A stretch of 64,000 bases of DNA from Planktosalinus sp963975935 (GTDB lineage: Bacteria > Bacteroidota > Bacteroidia > Flavobacteriales > Flavobacteriaceae). Shown here piece by piece: positions 53,103 to 59,979 of this stretch. Where the stretch lies: contig CAXBIQ010000002.1 of assembly GCA_963975935.1 (NCBI GenBank), positions 62,001 to 126,000 on the forward strand, read 5' to 3'. Below the pieces are notes generated by a model. The model did not search any database. It worked only from the letters and a program-made list of their open reading frames with translations, and was not told the DNA's origin. Position 1 is the stretch's first letter. Each line of letters begins with the position of its first letter. Both the position numbers and the translations under genes were made by a program.

Positions 53103-53146
53103 AATCGTCCTGAACTCCTTTTAGGAAGTATAAAGGACGATTTTTT
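53103..53146 (+). terminator. Orphan terminator-like hairpin upstream of the CsbD gene
   Basis: AATCGTCCT (53103-53111) pairs with AGGACGATT (53134-53142) and is followed by a T run. The 22-nt apex can form an inner CCT/AGG stem. It lies in the gap between divergent genes, about 100 nt before csbD and pointing towards it, so it does not serve a known gene end. Confidence 0.6.
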
Positions 53147-53244
53147 GATTAACAAAACATTAATTTATTTTAATACTTCTTTGGTAGTGATTATAGCTAT
53201 TACAAAGTAAATTAGAGTATTATTAATTTTTAAAACTAACAATT

Positions 53245-53430
53245 ATGAACGAGGATCAATTTAAAGGAAAATGGAATCAAGCAAAAGGAAAAATGAAGCA
53301 GAAATATGCTGAACTTACAGATGATGACCTTCAATATGCCGAAGGGAAGTCTGATGAATTGCTTGGACGCTTACAGGAAAAAACCGGTAAGACCAAAGAA
53401 GAACTGAAAAGAGAAATAGACAGCTATTAA
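53245..53430 (+). CDS. CsbD family stress protein
   Basis: A 61-residue helical, highly charged protein of the CsbD family, usually induced by general stress; the molecular role is unknown. It shows the family opening MNEDQFKGKWNQAKGKMKQKYAELTDDDL and the GRLQEKTGKTKEEL segment. It is monocistronic with a hairpin in its upstream region and a terminator after it. Confidence 0.93.
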   Translation: MNEDQFKGKWNQAKGKMKQKYAELTDDDLQYAEGKSDELLGRLQEKTGKTKEELKREIDSY

Positions 53431-53453
53431 CAGTAGCTGAATATGTAAGCATT

Positions 53454-53480
53454 AGCCTTGTGAAAACAAGGCTTTTTTTT
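53454..53480 (+). terminator. Intrinsic terminator after csbD
   Basis: AGCCTTG (53454-53460) pairs with CAAGGCT (53467-53473) around TGAAAA, followed by eight Ts. Confidence 0.88.
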
Positions 53481-53488
53481 ATGCCCCG

Positions 53489-54187
53489 TTATGCCAGTTC
53501 AAGTGCAATTTTAATCATTTCTTCAAAAGTGGTTTCACGTTCTTTTGAGGTTGTTTTTTCTCCTGTTACCAGTGAATCTGATATGGTGAGTATGGATAGG
53601 GCATTTACTTTATGTTTTGCTGCCACTGTGTAAAGACCGGCTGTTTCCATCTCCACACACAACACGCCAAATTTTGACCATTTTTTATAGCTCTCAAATT
53701 CGTCTGCATAGAATTCATCACTGGTGAGCACATTTCCGGCTTTCACGGGAATGTTTTTTGCCCTGGCGATATCAACTGCTTTTTGAAACAATTCAAAAGT
53801 TGCCGTGGGTGCAAAATCGGCACCGCCAAAACGGAGTTCATTGACCCCGGAGGTGGAGGAAGCTGCCATTGCCAGCACTATATCCCTTATTTTCACTTCC
53901 ATTTGATACGATCCTGCGCTACCCACCCGTATGAGGTTTTTGACACCATATTCAGTTATTAGTTCGTGTGCATAGATTGAGATGGAAGGCACACCCATAC
54001 CGGTTCCCATCGTTGAGATTTTATTGCCTTTGTAAGTCCCTGTGTAGCCCAGCATACCGCGCACTTCGTTAAAACAAACCGGATTGTCAAAAAAAGTTTC
54101 TGCAATCCATTTGGCCCGCAACGGGTCGCCGGGTAATAAAATGGTTTCGGCGATATCGCCTTTTTTGGCACTAATATGTATGCTCAT
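53489..54187 (-). CDS. deoD: Purine-nucleoside phosphorylase, DeoD type
   Basis: Phosphorolysis of purine (deoxy)nucleosides for salvage. The 232-residue hexameric-type enzyme has ILLPGDPLRAKWIAETF near residues 16-32, STMGTGMGVPSISIYAHEL, IRVGSAGSYQMEVKIRDIVLA, and CVEMETAGLYTVA with the base-contacting glutamate, followed by ISDS. Its start overlaps the end of deoC by 17 nt, so both act on deoxyribose salvage from one message. Confidence 0.93.
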   Translation of the reverse strand: MSIHISAKKGDIAETILLPGDPLRAKWIAETFFDNPVCFNEVRGMLGYTGTYKGNKISTMGTGMGVPSISIYAHELITEYGVKNLIRVGSAGSYQMEVKIRDIVLAMAASSTSGVNELRFGGADFAPTATFELFQKAVDIARAKNIPVKAGNVLTSDEFYADEFESYKKWSKFGVLCVEMETAGLYTVAAKHKVNALSILTISDSLVTGEKTTSKERETTFEEMIKIALELA

Positions 54188-54842
54188 CCTCCGGAGTTTT
54201 ATCTGTTACAATTGCGATTCCTGAGGAAGTTCCAATGCGGTCAACCCCCAGTTTTATATATTTTATAGCTGTTTCTTTATCTTTTATACCCCCTGAGGCC
54301 TTTACTTTTGCATTGTTTTCCACCACACATTTCATAAGGGTGACGGCTTCTTCAGTGGCTCCACCGGTACCAAAACCTGTGGATGTTTTGACAAAGTCTG
54401 CCCCCGAGAACAAAGCGAGTTCACTGGCTTTGATAATTTCGGTTTTATTGAGGTAGCAGGTTTCCAAAATGACTTTTAAAACCTTATCGCCAATGGCTTT
54501 TTTAACGGCTTCGATATCCTTCCAGGCATCATCAAAATTCTCACTTTTCAGTGCCCCGATGTTCATGACCATATCAATCTCATCAGCGCCGTCTTCTATG
54601 GCGTGTTTGGCTTCATATACTTTTGCAGGCGTGCTCATCGCTCCCAGGGGGAATCCCACAACGCTACAAACTTTTACATTGCTTTGTGCCAATTGTGCTT
54701 TCGCGAAAGCGACATAACAACTGTTCACACAGACTGCATAAAAATTGTGTACTATGGCTTCCTTGCAAAGCTGCTCGATATCGCTTTGTGTTGCGGTTGC
54801 TTTGAGCAGCGTATGATCTATATATTCTTGTAGATTTTGCAT
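54171..54842 (-). CDS. deoC: Deoxyribose-phosphate aldolase
   Basis: Cleaves 2-deoxyribose-5-phosphate to acetaldehyde and glyceraldehyde-3-phosphate, downstream of the phosphorylase. The TIM barrel has IDHTLLKATATQSDIEQLCKEA near the start, VCSVVGFPLGA, EIDMVMNIGALKS, the Schiff-base lysine in FVKTSTGFGTGGAT and KASGGIKDKETA. The ATG at 54842 (223 residues) is preferred to a GTG two codons earlier. A copy of GCTTTCGCGAAAGCG lies at 54697-54711. Confidence 0.95.
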   Translation of the reverse strand: MQNLQEYIDHTLLKATATQSDIEQLCKEAIVHNFYAVCVNSCYVAFAKAQLAQSNVKVCSVVGFPLGAMSTPAKVYEAKHAIEDGADEIDMVMNIGALKSENFDDAWKDIEAVKKAIGDKVLKVILETCYLNKTEIIKASELALFSGADFVKTSTGFGTGGATEEAVTLMKCVVENNAKVKASGGIKDKETAIKYIKLGVDRIGTSSGIAIVTDKTPEDEHTY

Positions 54843-54972
54843 ATGCACAAAGATACTTATTTACTTGAGACCATTAAATGAGCAATATCAGGATTGTGAC
54901 ATATTTTGAAAGGTATTCTCATCGATTTTTTATATTTTTAGAGGGTTATTAAATAAAAGAAAACTGTTTATT

Positions 54973-56250
54973 ATGAAAAAAATTACTTTATTATTATGTA
55001 CAATTTTGGTATTGCCATTTGCTTTAACAGCACAACAGAATACCGAAGGGGGTTGTATAACGCCAACTATAACAGATGCTTCGGGTCCTGCTGAAATATG
55101 CAGTGGTGAGACCGCGACGCTGACAGCAACATCAGACGGTGAGGAAATTTACTGGTTTGATGAGGAAATTGACGGAAATATAGTGGGGATTGGTTCACCT
55201 TTTGAAACAGACCCATTGACACAAACCAGTTTTTTCTGGGCAGAGGCCCGTAATTTTGAACTAGGCACCCTGGAGACTGGCGGCGCACATGTAGCACCCA
55301 CCAGTACCAGTACTGCAACGGTTAACCCTACTACTGCTCCATGGGGGTTGGTTTTTGACGCCGATCAAGGATTTATTTTGAACACGGTTGACGTTTATCT
55401 CGCTTCTCCCAATCCAGGAACGCTGACAGTTCAATTAAAAGACAGTGACTTTAATATAGTAGAAGAAACTACGGTAGCAACTCCTCCGGGCAGTTCCGGC
55501 TCACCGGTCCAGTTTGAGGTTACATTGGATTTTGAAATACCCATGGGAACGGGCTGGCGCCTTGTTGCCTCTGAAAGTCCGTCGATGATACGGGAGTTTA
55601 GCTCGGGTCATCCCGGTTTTCCTTACCCTATAGGGGCAGTGGGTTCTGTTACCCAGGGCACTATCAATGATTCAAACACTTCAAACTCAGGTTTGTATTA
55701 CTTTTTTTATAACTGGAGTTACACACCATTTACCTTTTGTGCCTCAAATCGTGAGGAAGTGGTGGTTACCGTTAACGAAACGGCCCTCCCTGACGGGGAA
55801 GGAACGCAAGGCTTTGACGCCGGACAAACACTCGCTGATCTTGTCGTGACCGGAGAAAACCTTACCTGGTATGAAGATGCCGGTGGAATGACTGAAATAC
55901 CTGATACCACACCGCTGGTAGATGGAACCACTTATTATGTAAGTCAAACTATTGATGGCTGTGAAAGTGGATTGCTGGCTATCATTGTACAGGAAAACCT
56001 GAGTACAGCTGATGTTGTGTTTGCCGGATTAACCTTTTATCCCAATCCGGTGGTAGATAATCTTCACCTGACCAATACCCGTATTATTGAAAGTGCTGAA
56101 GTATATAGTTTATCAGGTCAAAAGGTGCTAACGCAAGAAATAAACAGCCTTACTGCATCAATGAACCTTGGACAACTTAAAACGGGAGTTTATTTTATAA
56201 ACATAAGCTCAGAAGGTATAAGCAAAACTATAAAGGTTATGAAGAAATAA
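54973..56250 (+). CDS. T9SS-secreted protein with Ig-like domains
   Basis: A 425-residue secreted protein: signal MKKITLLLCTILVLPFALTAQ, an Ig-like module (ASGPAEICSGETATLTATS..., residues 35-95), a DUF4082-like or jelly-roll middle (about 105-270), a second short Ig-like segment (about 275-345), and a type A sorting domain (GLTFYPNPVVDNLHLTNTR to KVMKK). No catalytic residues are evident. Function is probably structural or adhesive at the cell surface. It is transcribed alone with its own terminator. Confidence 0.82.
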   Translation: MKKITLLLCTILVLPFALTAQQNTEGGCITPTITDASGPAEICSGETATLTATSDGEEIYWFDEEIDGNIVGIGSPFETDPLTQTSFFWAEARNFELGTLETGGAHVAPTSTSTATVNPTTAPWGLVFDADQGFILNTVDVYLASPNPGTLTVQLKDSDFNIVEETTVATPPGSSGSPVQFEVTLDFEIPMGTGWRLVASESPSMIREFSSGHPGFPYPIGAVGSVTQGTINDSNTSNSGLYYFFYNWSYTPFTFCASNREEVVVTVNETALPDGEGTQGFDAGQTLADLVVTGENLTWYEDAGGMTEIPDTTPLVDGTTYYVSQTIDGCESGLLAIIVQENLSTADVVFAGLTFYPNPVVDNLHLTNTRIIESAEVYSLSGQKVLTQEINSLTASMNLGQLKTGVYFINISSEGISKTIKVMKK

Positions 56251-56269
56251 CCACTACTTATGTTAACAT

Positions 56270-56301
56270 AAAAAAGGGTGCCAATTTTAGCACCCTTTTT
56301 T
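56270..56301. terminator. Bidirectional intrinsic terminator between the T9SS gene and clpB
   Basis: A perfect 12-bp stem (AAAAAAGGGTGC at 56270-56281 with GCACCCTTTTTT at 56290-56301) closes an 8-nt loop. The symmetrical A and T flanks serve both converging genes. Confidence 0.9.
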
Positions 56302-56311
56302 AATTTCAACA

Positions 56312-58912
56312 TTATACCACGGGACTTTCACTTCCCTGATTCCTAAACACCAGTTTGTCATCAAAAGCGTCCAGTAAAATGATGCTTTCTGTGGTGATGT
56401 TCCCGGCGAGGATTTCTTTGGAGAGCTGGTTTAAAACCTCTCTTTGAATCACCCGTTTTACCGGTCTGGCACCATATTGCGGGTCATAACCCAGTTCTGA
56501 AAGATAGCTGATGGCTTCCTCAGTGGCATCGAGTGTGATGTTTTGTTTTGACAGCATTTTGCTCAGGCCTTTTAACTGTAAGCCCACAATCTCTTTGATG
56601 TTGGCTTTGTTAAGGGGCGTAAACATCACGATATCATCAATACGGTTTAAAAACTCGGGGCGCACGTTTTGTTTCAGCAGGGCCAGTACTTCCACTTTGG
56701 CACCTTCCATGGTGGCATCTATATCTTTGACCGTGTCAAATTTTTCCTGTATGATATGGCTTCCCATATTGGAAGTCATGATGATGATGGTGTTCTTAAA
56801 ATCGGCTACCCGGCCTTTGTTATCGGTTAAACGGCCTTCATCCAGCACCTGAAGCAATATGTTAAACGTATCAGGATGTGCTTTTTCAATTTCATCCAAA
56901 AGCACCACAGAGTAGGGGCGACGTCTCACGGCTTCGGTCAATTGACCACCTTCATCATAGCCCACATATCCCGGGGGTGCTCCCACGAGTCTGCTCACGC
57001 TGTGGCGTTCCTGATACTCGCTCATATCAATGCGCGTCATCGCATTGTCATCGTCAAAGAGGTATTCTGCCAGGGCTTTAGCCAATTCGGTTTTTCCCAC
57101 ACCGGTGGTTCCCAGAAAGAGGAAGGAGCCAAGAGGCTTTTTAGGATCCTGCAACCCGGCACGGCTGCGGCGAATGGCATCACTCACGGCAGTAATGGCC
57201 TCATCCTGGCCCACCACACGTTTGTGCAAATGGTCTTCAAGCTTGAGAAGCTTTTCACGATCGCTTTGCAGCATTTTGGTTACGGGTATGCCCGTCCATT
57301 TAGCCACCACTTCGGCGATGTCTTCATGGGTGACTTCCTCTTTGATCATACTGCTTTCCTGCTCGGCAACCAATTTTTGCTGTTCTTCCAGCTTTTCCTG
57401 GGCTTCCTTGATTTTTCCGTAACGCAACTCGGCTACCTTGCCATAATCACCCTCCCGCTCGGCACGCTCGGCTTCAAGTTTGTATTCCTCAATGTTGGTT
57501 TTGATGTTCTGGATGCTATCCACCACTTCTTTTTCACTTTTCCATTTGGCGTTAAGCTCGTTGCGTTCTTCCTTCAGGTTACCAAGTTCAGAGCGCAGTG
57601 ATTTTAGTTTGCTTTCATCTTTTTCCCGTTTGATGGCCTCAATCTCAATCTCCAGTTGCATGATTTTACGGTCCAGCACATCCAGTTCTTCGGGTTTGGA
57701 ATTGATTTCCATACGCAGTTTTGACGCCGCTTCGTCCATCAGGTCAATGGCCTTATCCGGTAAAAACCGGCTGGTGATGTAGCGTTGCGAAAGTTCCACC
57801 GCAGCAATGATCGCATCGTCTTTGATGCGCACCTTGTGGTGTGTTTCATACTTTTCCTTGATACCGCGCAAAATAGAAATCGCGCTTTCGGTATCGGGTT
57901 CGTCAACGGTTACTTTCTGAAAACGACGCTCGAGTGCTTTGTCTTTTTCGAAATATTTTTGGTACTCGTCCAAAGTTGTTGCACCAATGGCCCGCAGTTC
58001 ACCACGCGCCAAAGCGGGTTTCAGTATATTGGCCGCATCCATGGCCCCTTCGCCACCACCGGCACCCACCAGGGTGTGGATCTCATCAATAAAGAGCACA
58101 ATGTTGCCATCACTGGAAGTCACTTCTTTGATAACGGCTTTGAGGCGCTCTTCAAACTCCCCTTTGTATTTGGCCCCGGCAATGAGTGCTCCCATATCGA
58201 GCGAATATATCTCTTTGGTTTTCAGGTTTTCGGGCACATCACCGTCCACGATGCGGTGTGCCAGCCCTTCGGCAATGGCGGTTTTACCCGTTCCGGGTTC
58301 ACCTACCAGCATCGGGTTGTTTTTGGTTCTTCGGGTTAAAATCTGAAGGATACGTCTTATCTCCTCATCCCTCCCTATGACGGGATCCAGCTTGTTGTCA
58401 CGTGCCATTTGGTTGAGGTTTTTGGCATATTTGTTCAGGGCATTATAAGTTTCCTCAGCACTTTGTGAAGTCACACGGTCGCCTTTGTGCAGTTCGTCAA
58501 TGGCGGCATCCAAACCTTTTTGGGTCATACCCTGGTCTTTTAAAAGCTGGGCTACTTTCCCGCCCGACTTGAACAAGCCGAGTAATAGATGCTCAATGGA
58601 CACAAACTCGTCTTTGCGTTTTTCGGCAATGATACTCGCATCATTGAGAGCCGATTGTGCTGTGCGCGAAAGCATCAACTGCCCGCCGCTCACTTTGGGG
58701 AAGCCTTTGATGGAGGCATCCAGTACTTGTTTTAGCGTTTGGATGTTAACATTCAGTTTTTTCAGTAAAAACGGAATGACGTTTTCATCCACTTCAAGCA
58801 TGGCTTTCAGCAGATGTTCCGGTTCGATTTGCTGGTGCTCATAGCTTTGCGCCAATTGTTGCGCCTGCTGCACCGCTTCCTGTGATTTGATGGTAAATTT
58901 GTTGAAATTCAT
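56312..58912 (-). CDS. clpB: ATP-dependent chaperone ClpB
   Basis: Hexameric disaggregase working with DnaK. The 866-residue protein has the Clp N-terminal repeats (1-150), first AAA+ domain with Walker A GEPGTGKT near 205 and FIDEIHTLVGAGG, the coiled-coil M domain (about 400-530), and second AAA+ domain with GTTGVGKTELAKALAEYL near 605 and LLDEIEKAHPD. The length is normal. No CIRCE element is seen upstream; instead two small hairpins lie in the leader. Confidence 0.97.
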   Translation of the reverse strand: MNFNKFTIKSQEAVQQAQQLAQSYEHQQIEPEHLLKAMLEVDENVIPFLLKKLNVNIQTLKQVLDASIKGFPKVSGGQLMLSRTAQSALNDASIIAEKRKDEFVSIEHLLLGLFKSGGKVAQLLKDQGMTQKGLDAAIDELHKGDRVTSQSAEETYNALNKYAKNLNQMARDNKLDPVIGRDEEIRRILQILTRRTKNNPMLVGEPGTGKTAIAEGLAHRIVDGDVPENLKTKEIYSLDMGALIAGAKYKGEFEERLKAVIKEVTSSDGNIVLFIDEIHTLVGAGGGEGAMDAANILKPALARGELRAIGATTLDEYQKYFEKDKALERRFQKVTVDEPDTESAISILRGIKEKYETHHKVRIKDDAIIAAVELSQRYITSRFLPDKAIDLMDEAASKLRMEINSKPEELDVLDRKIMQLEIEIEAIKREKDESKLKSLRSELGNLKEERNELNAKWKSEKEVVDSIQNIKTNIEEYKLEAERAEREGDYGKVAELRYGKIKEAQEKLEEQQKLVAEQESSMIKEEVTHEDIAEVVAKWTGIPVTKMLQSDREKLLKLEDHLHKRVVGQDEAITAVSDAIRRSRAGLQDPKKPLGSFLFLGTTGVGKTELAKALAEYLFDDDNAMTRIDMSEYQERHSVSRLVGAPPGYVGYDEGGQLTEAVRRRPYSVVLLDEIEKAHPDTFNILLQVLDEGRLTDNKGRVADFKNTIIIMTSNMGSHIIQEKFDTVKDIDATMEGAKVEVLALLKQNVRPEFLNRIDDIVMFTPLNKANIKEIVGLQLKGLSKMLSKQNITLDATEEAISYLSELGYDPQYGARPVKRVIQREVLNQLSKEILAGNITTESIILLDAFDDKLVFRNQGSESPVV

Positions 58913-58919
58913 AATATTG

Positions 58920-58964
58920 CCCGCATAAACGGGGATCTCCTTTTATATACCCTCGAAGGGGTAT
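58920..58964 (-). promoter_or_regulatory. Two small hairpins in the clpB leader
   Basis: CCCG (58920-58923) can pair with CGGG (58930-58933), and ATACCC (58947-58952) with GGGTAT (58959-58964). A purine-rich AGGAG lies between them on the minus strand. They might be an operator or an RNA structure affecting translation. Confidence 0.3.
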
Positions 58965-58989
58965 TTTGTTATTTAAATGTTCTTAATTT

Positions 58990-59021
58990 GACTTAAGACT
59001 GCAGGACTTAGGACTTACGAC
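58990..59021. repeat. Degenerate heptamer array, left arm
   Basis: Read on the minus strand this stretch consists of units TCGTAAG, TCCTAAG, TCCTGCAG and TCTTAAG. The same unit family recurs in opposite orientation at 59066-59114, so together they form an imperfect inverted pair. Confidence 0.55.
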
Positions 59022-59065
59022 AAGTAAAATAGGCAGGCATTTTTTGTTAAAAAACTCACTAACTC

Positions 59066-59114
59066 AGTCTTAGGTCTTATGTCTTGCAATCTTAGGTCCT
59101 GCAATCTTACGTCG
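59066..59114. repeat. Degenerate heptamer array, right arm
   Basis: Plus-strand units TCTTAGG, TCTTATG, TCTTGCAA, TCTTAGG, TCCTGCAA and TCTTACG follow each other with 7-8 nt period. They mirror the left arm at 58990-59021 across a 44-nt core. Confidence 0.55.
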
Positions 59115-59267
59115 TTAAAAACAAATCCCGCACCACTTACAATTTACGACAAAATGTCTTGAAAACAAGGGTTAACAGCTGACTTTTTGACTGTCGCTAC
59201 TATTTGTTTTGGGTGTATTGTCTCTTATTTAGAATCTATCTAAAAAAGCCAAGGGTCGCTTTATCAT

Positions 59268-59311
59268 GGGCTTTGCTATGGAGTAAGATACCAGTATCCA
59301 TACATGAGCCC
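59268..59311. other. Possible structured element
   Basis: GGGCT (59268-59272) can pair with AGCCC (59307-59311), and inside it TATGGA (59277-59282) with TCCATA (59297-59302), leaving a 14-nt apical loop. It may be part of a small RNA or a leader; there is no clear promoter or T run next to it. Confidence 0.25.
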
Positions 59312-59318
59312 TGTCTTT

Positions 59319-59349
59319 TGACCCGTTCTGACCCGTCCTTGACCCGTCC
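59319..59349 (+). repeat. Three tandem TGACCCGT(T/C)C decamers
   Basis: TGACCCGTTC (59319-59328), TGACCCGTCC (59329-59338) and TGACCCGTCC (59340-59349) follow each other, the last with a 1-nt insert. They could be direct-repeat binding sites or a slippage product. Confidence 0.7.
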
Positions 59350-59472
59350 TGAAATAACTATACAGATTAATAAATATAGATTGTACAGGCTATAGAACGC
59401 TCTTTTTTATCCCGAAAGGCGGGTGTAAATTCATTGCAATCTTATTGTTTTAAGGAATGTTTTTTATTAAAT

Positions 59473-59480
59473 TACCTTTG
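59473..59480 (+). promoter_or_regulatory. -7 box for ytxJ (TACCTTTG)
   Basis: TACCTTTG matches TAnnTTTG and lies 20 nt before the ATG at 59501. The best upstream TTG (59445-59447) is about 25 nt away, longer than the spacing of the strongest promoters here. Confidence 0.45.
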
Positions 59481-59500
59481 TAAAAAATATCGAAACCGCT

Positions 59501-59881
59501 ATGTCCCTTTTCAAAAACCTTTTCAACACAAACAAAACCGAAAAAGAACCCCAAAACCCTTTTCCATGGAAGCCTTTAACGACTGCCTCTCAACTGGATA
59601 CGATTGTGGAAAAATCAAAGACCCAAACCGTTGTGATTTTTAAACACTCCACCCGTTGCGGGATCAGCAGGATGGTGTTGAACCGTTTTGAAGAACGGTT
59701 TGCTGAAAATGAGAAAGATGTGGTGTTTTACTATCTGGATTTGCTCAATTATAGGGAAGTGTCAAATGAGGTGGCTGCACGCTTTCAGGTGATGCACCAG
59801 TCACCGCAGTTGTTGGTGATCAAGAACGGGGCAAGCGTGGCGCAGGGTTCTCATTATGATATTCTGGAGATGGATATGTAA
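59501..59881 (+). CDS. ytxJ: Bacillithiol system redox-active protein YtxJ (monothiol bacilliredoxin)
   Basis: A 126-residue thioredoxin-fold protein. The single active cysteine is in FKHSTRCGISRMVLNRF near residues 47-63, followed by FYYLDLLNYREVSNEVAARFQVMHQSPQLLVIKNG, which contains the cis-proline. YtxJ proteins are thought to remove bacillithiol from proteins after oxidative stress, which implies the organism makes bacillithiol; none of its synthesis genes are in the window. Confidence 0.88.
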   Translation: MSLFKNLFNTNKTEKEPQNPFPWKPLTTASQLDTIVEKSKTQTVVIFKHSTRCGISRMVLNRFEERFAENEKDVVFYYLDLLNYREVSNEVAARFQVMHQSPQLLVIKNGASVAQGSHYDILEMDM

Positions 59882-59979
59882 GTTTCTTCTTTTTGTAATA
59901 CATCAAGGTTTTTCTTTTCACATTTCTTTAACAGTATAGGTTTATTTCTTTATATTGGCGGTTTTAAAACCCAAATCGC

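Larger units (their letters stand above)
58913..59500. other. 588-nt intergenic region between clpB and ytxJ with repeats
   Basis: No credible gene was found; a 63-codon frame at 59204-59395 has no ATG context or protein-like composition. It holds the clpB leader hairpins (58920-58964), two opposed heptamer arrays (58990-59021 and 59066-59114), a foldable stretch (59268-59311), three TGACCCGT(T/C)C repeats (59319-59349) and the ytxJ -7 box. This is the longest non-coding stretch in the window. Confidence 0.7.

Noticed and set aside
57785..58339. Open frames of over 130 codons antisense to clpB
   Set aside because: They mirror the codon bias of the real clpB frame, which has full-length conserved motifs; no promoter or family signal was seen.
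58913..58990. CIRCE heat-shock operator upstream of clpB
   Set aside because: No TTAGCACTC-N9-GAGTGCTAA element; only short unrelated stems are present.
59204..59395. 63-codon open frame in the clpB-ytxJ gap
   Set aside because: No ribosome-binding context, mixed hydrophobic and basic composition with no recognisable family, and it spans hairpin and repeat elements; more likely non-coding.
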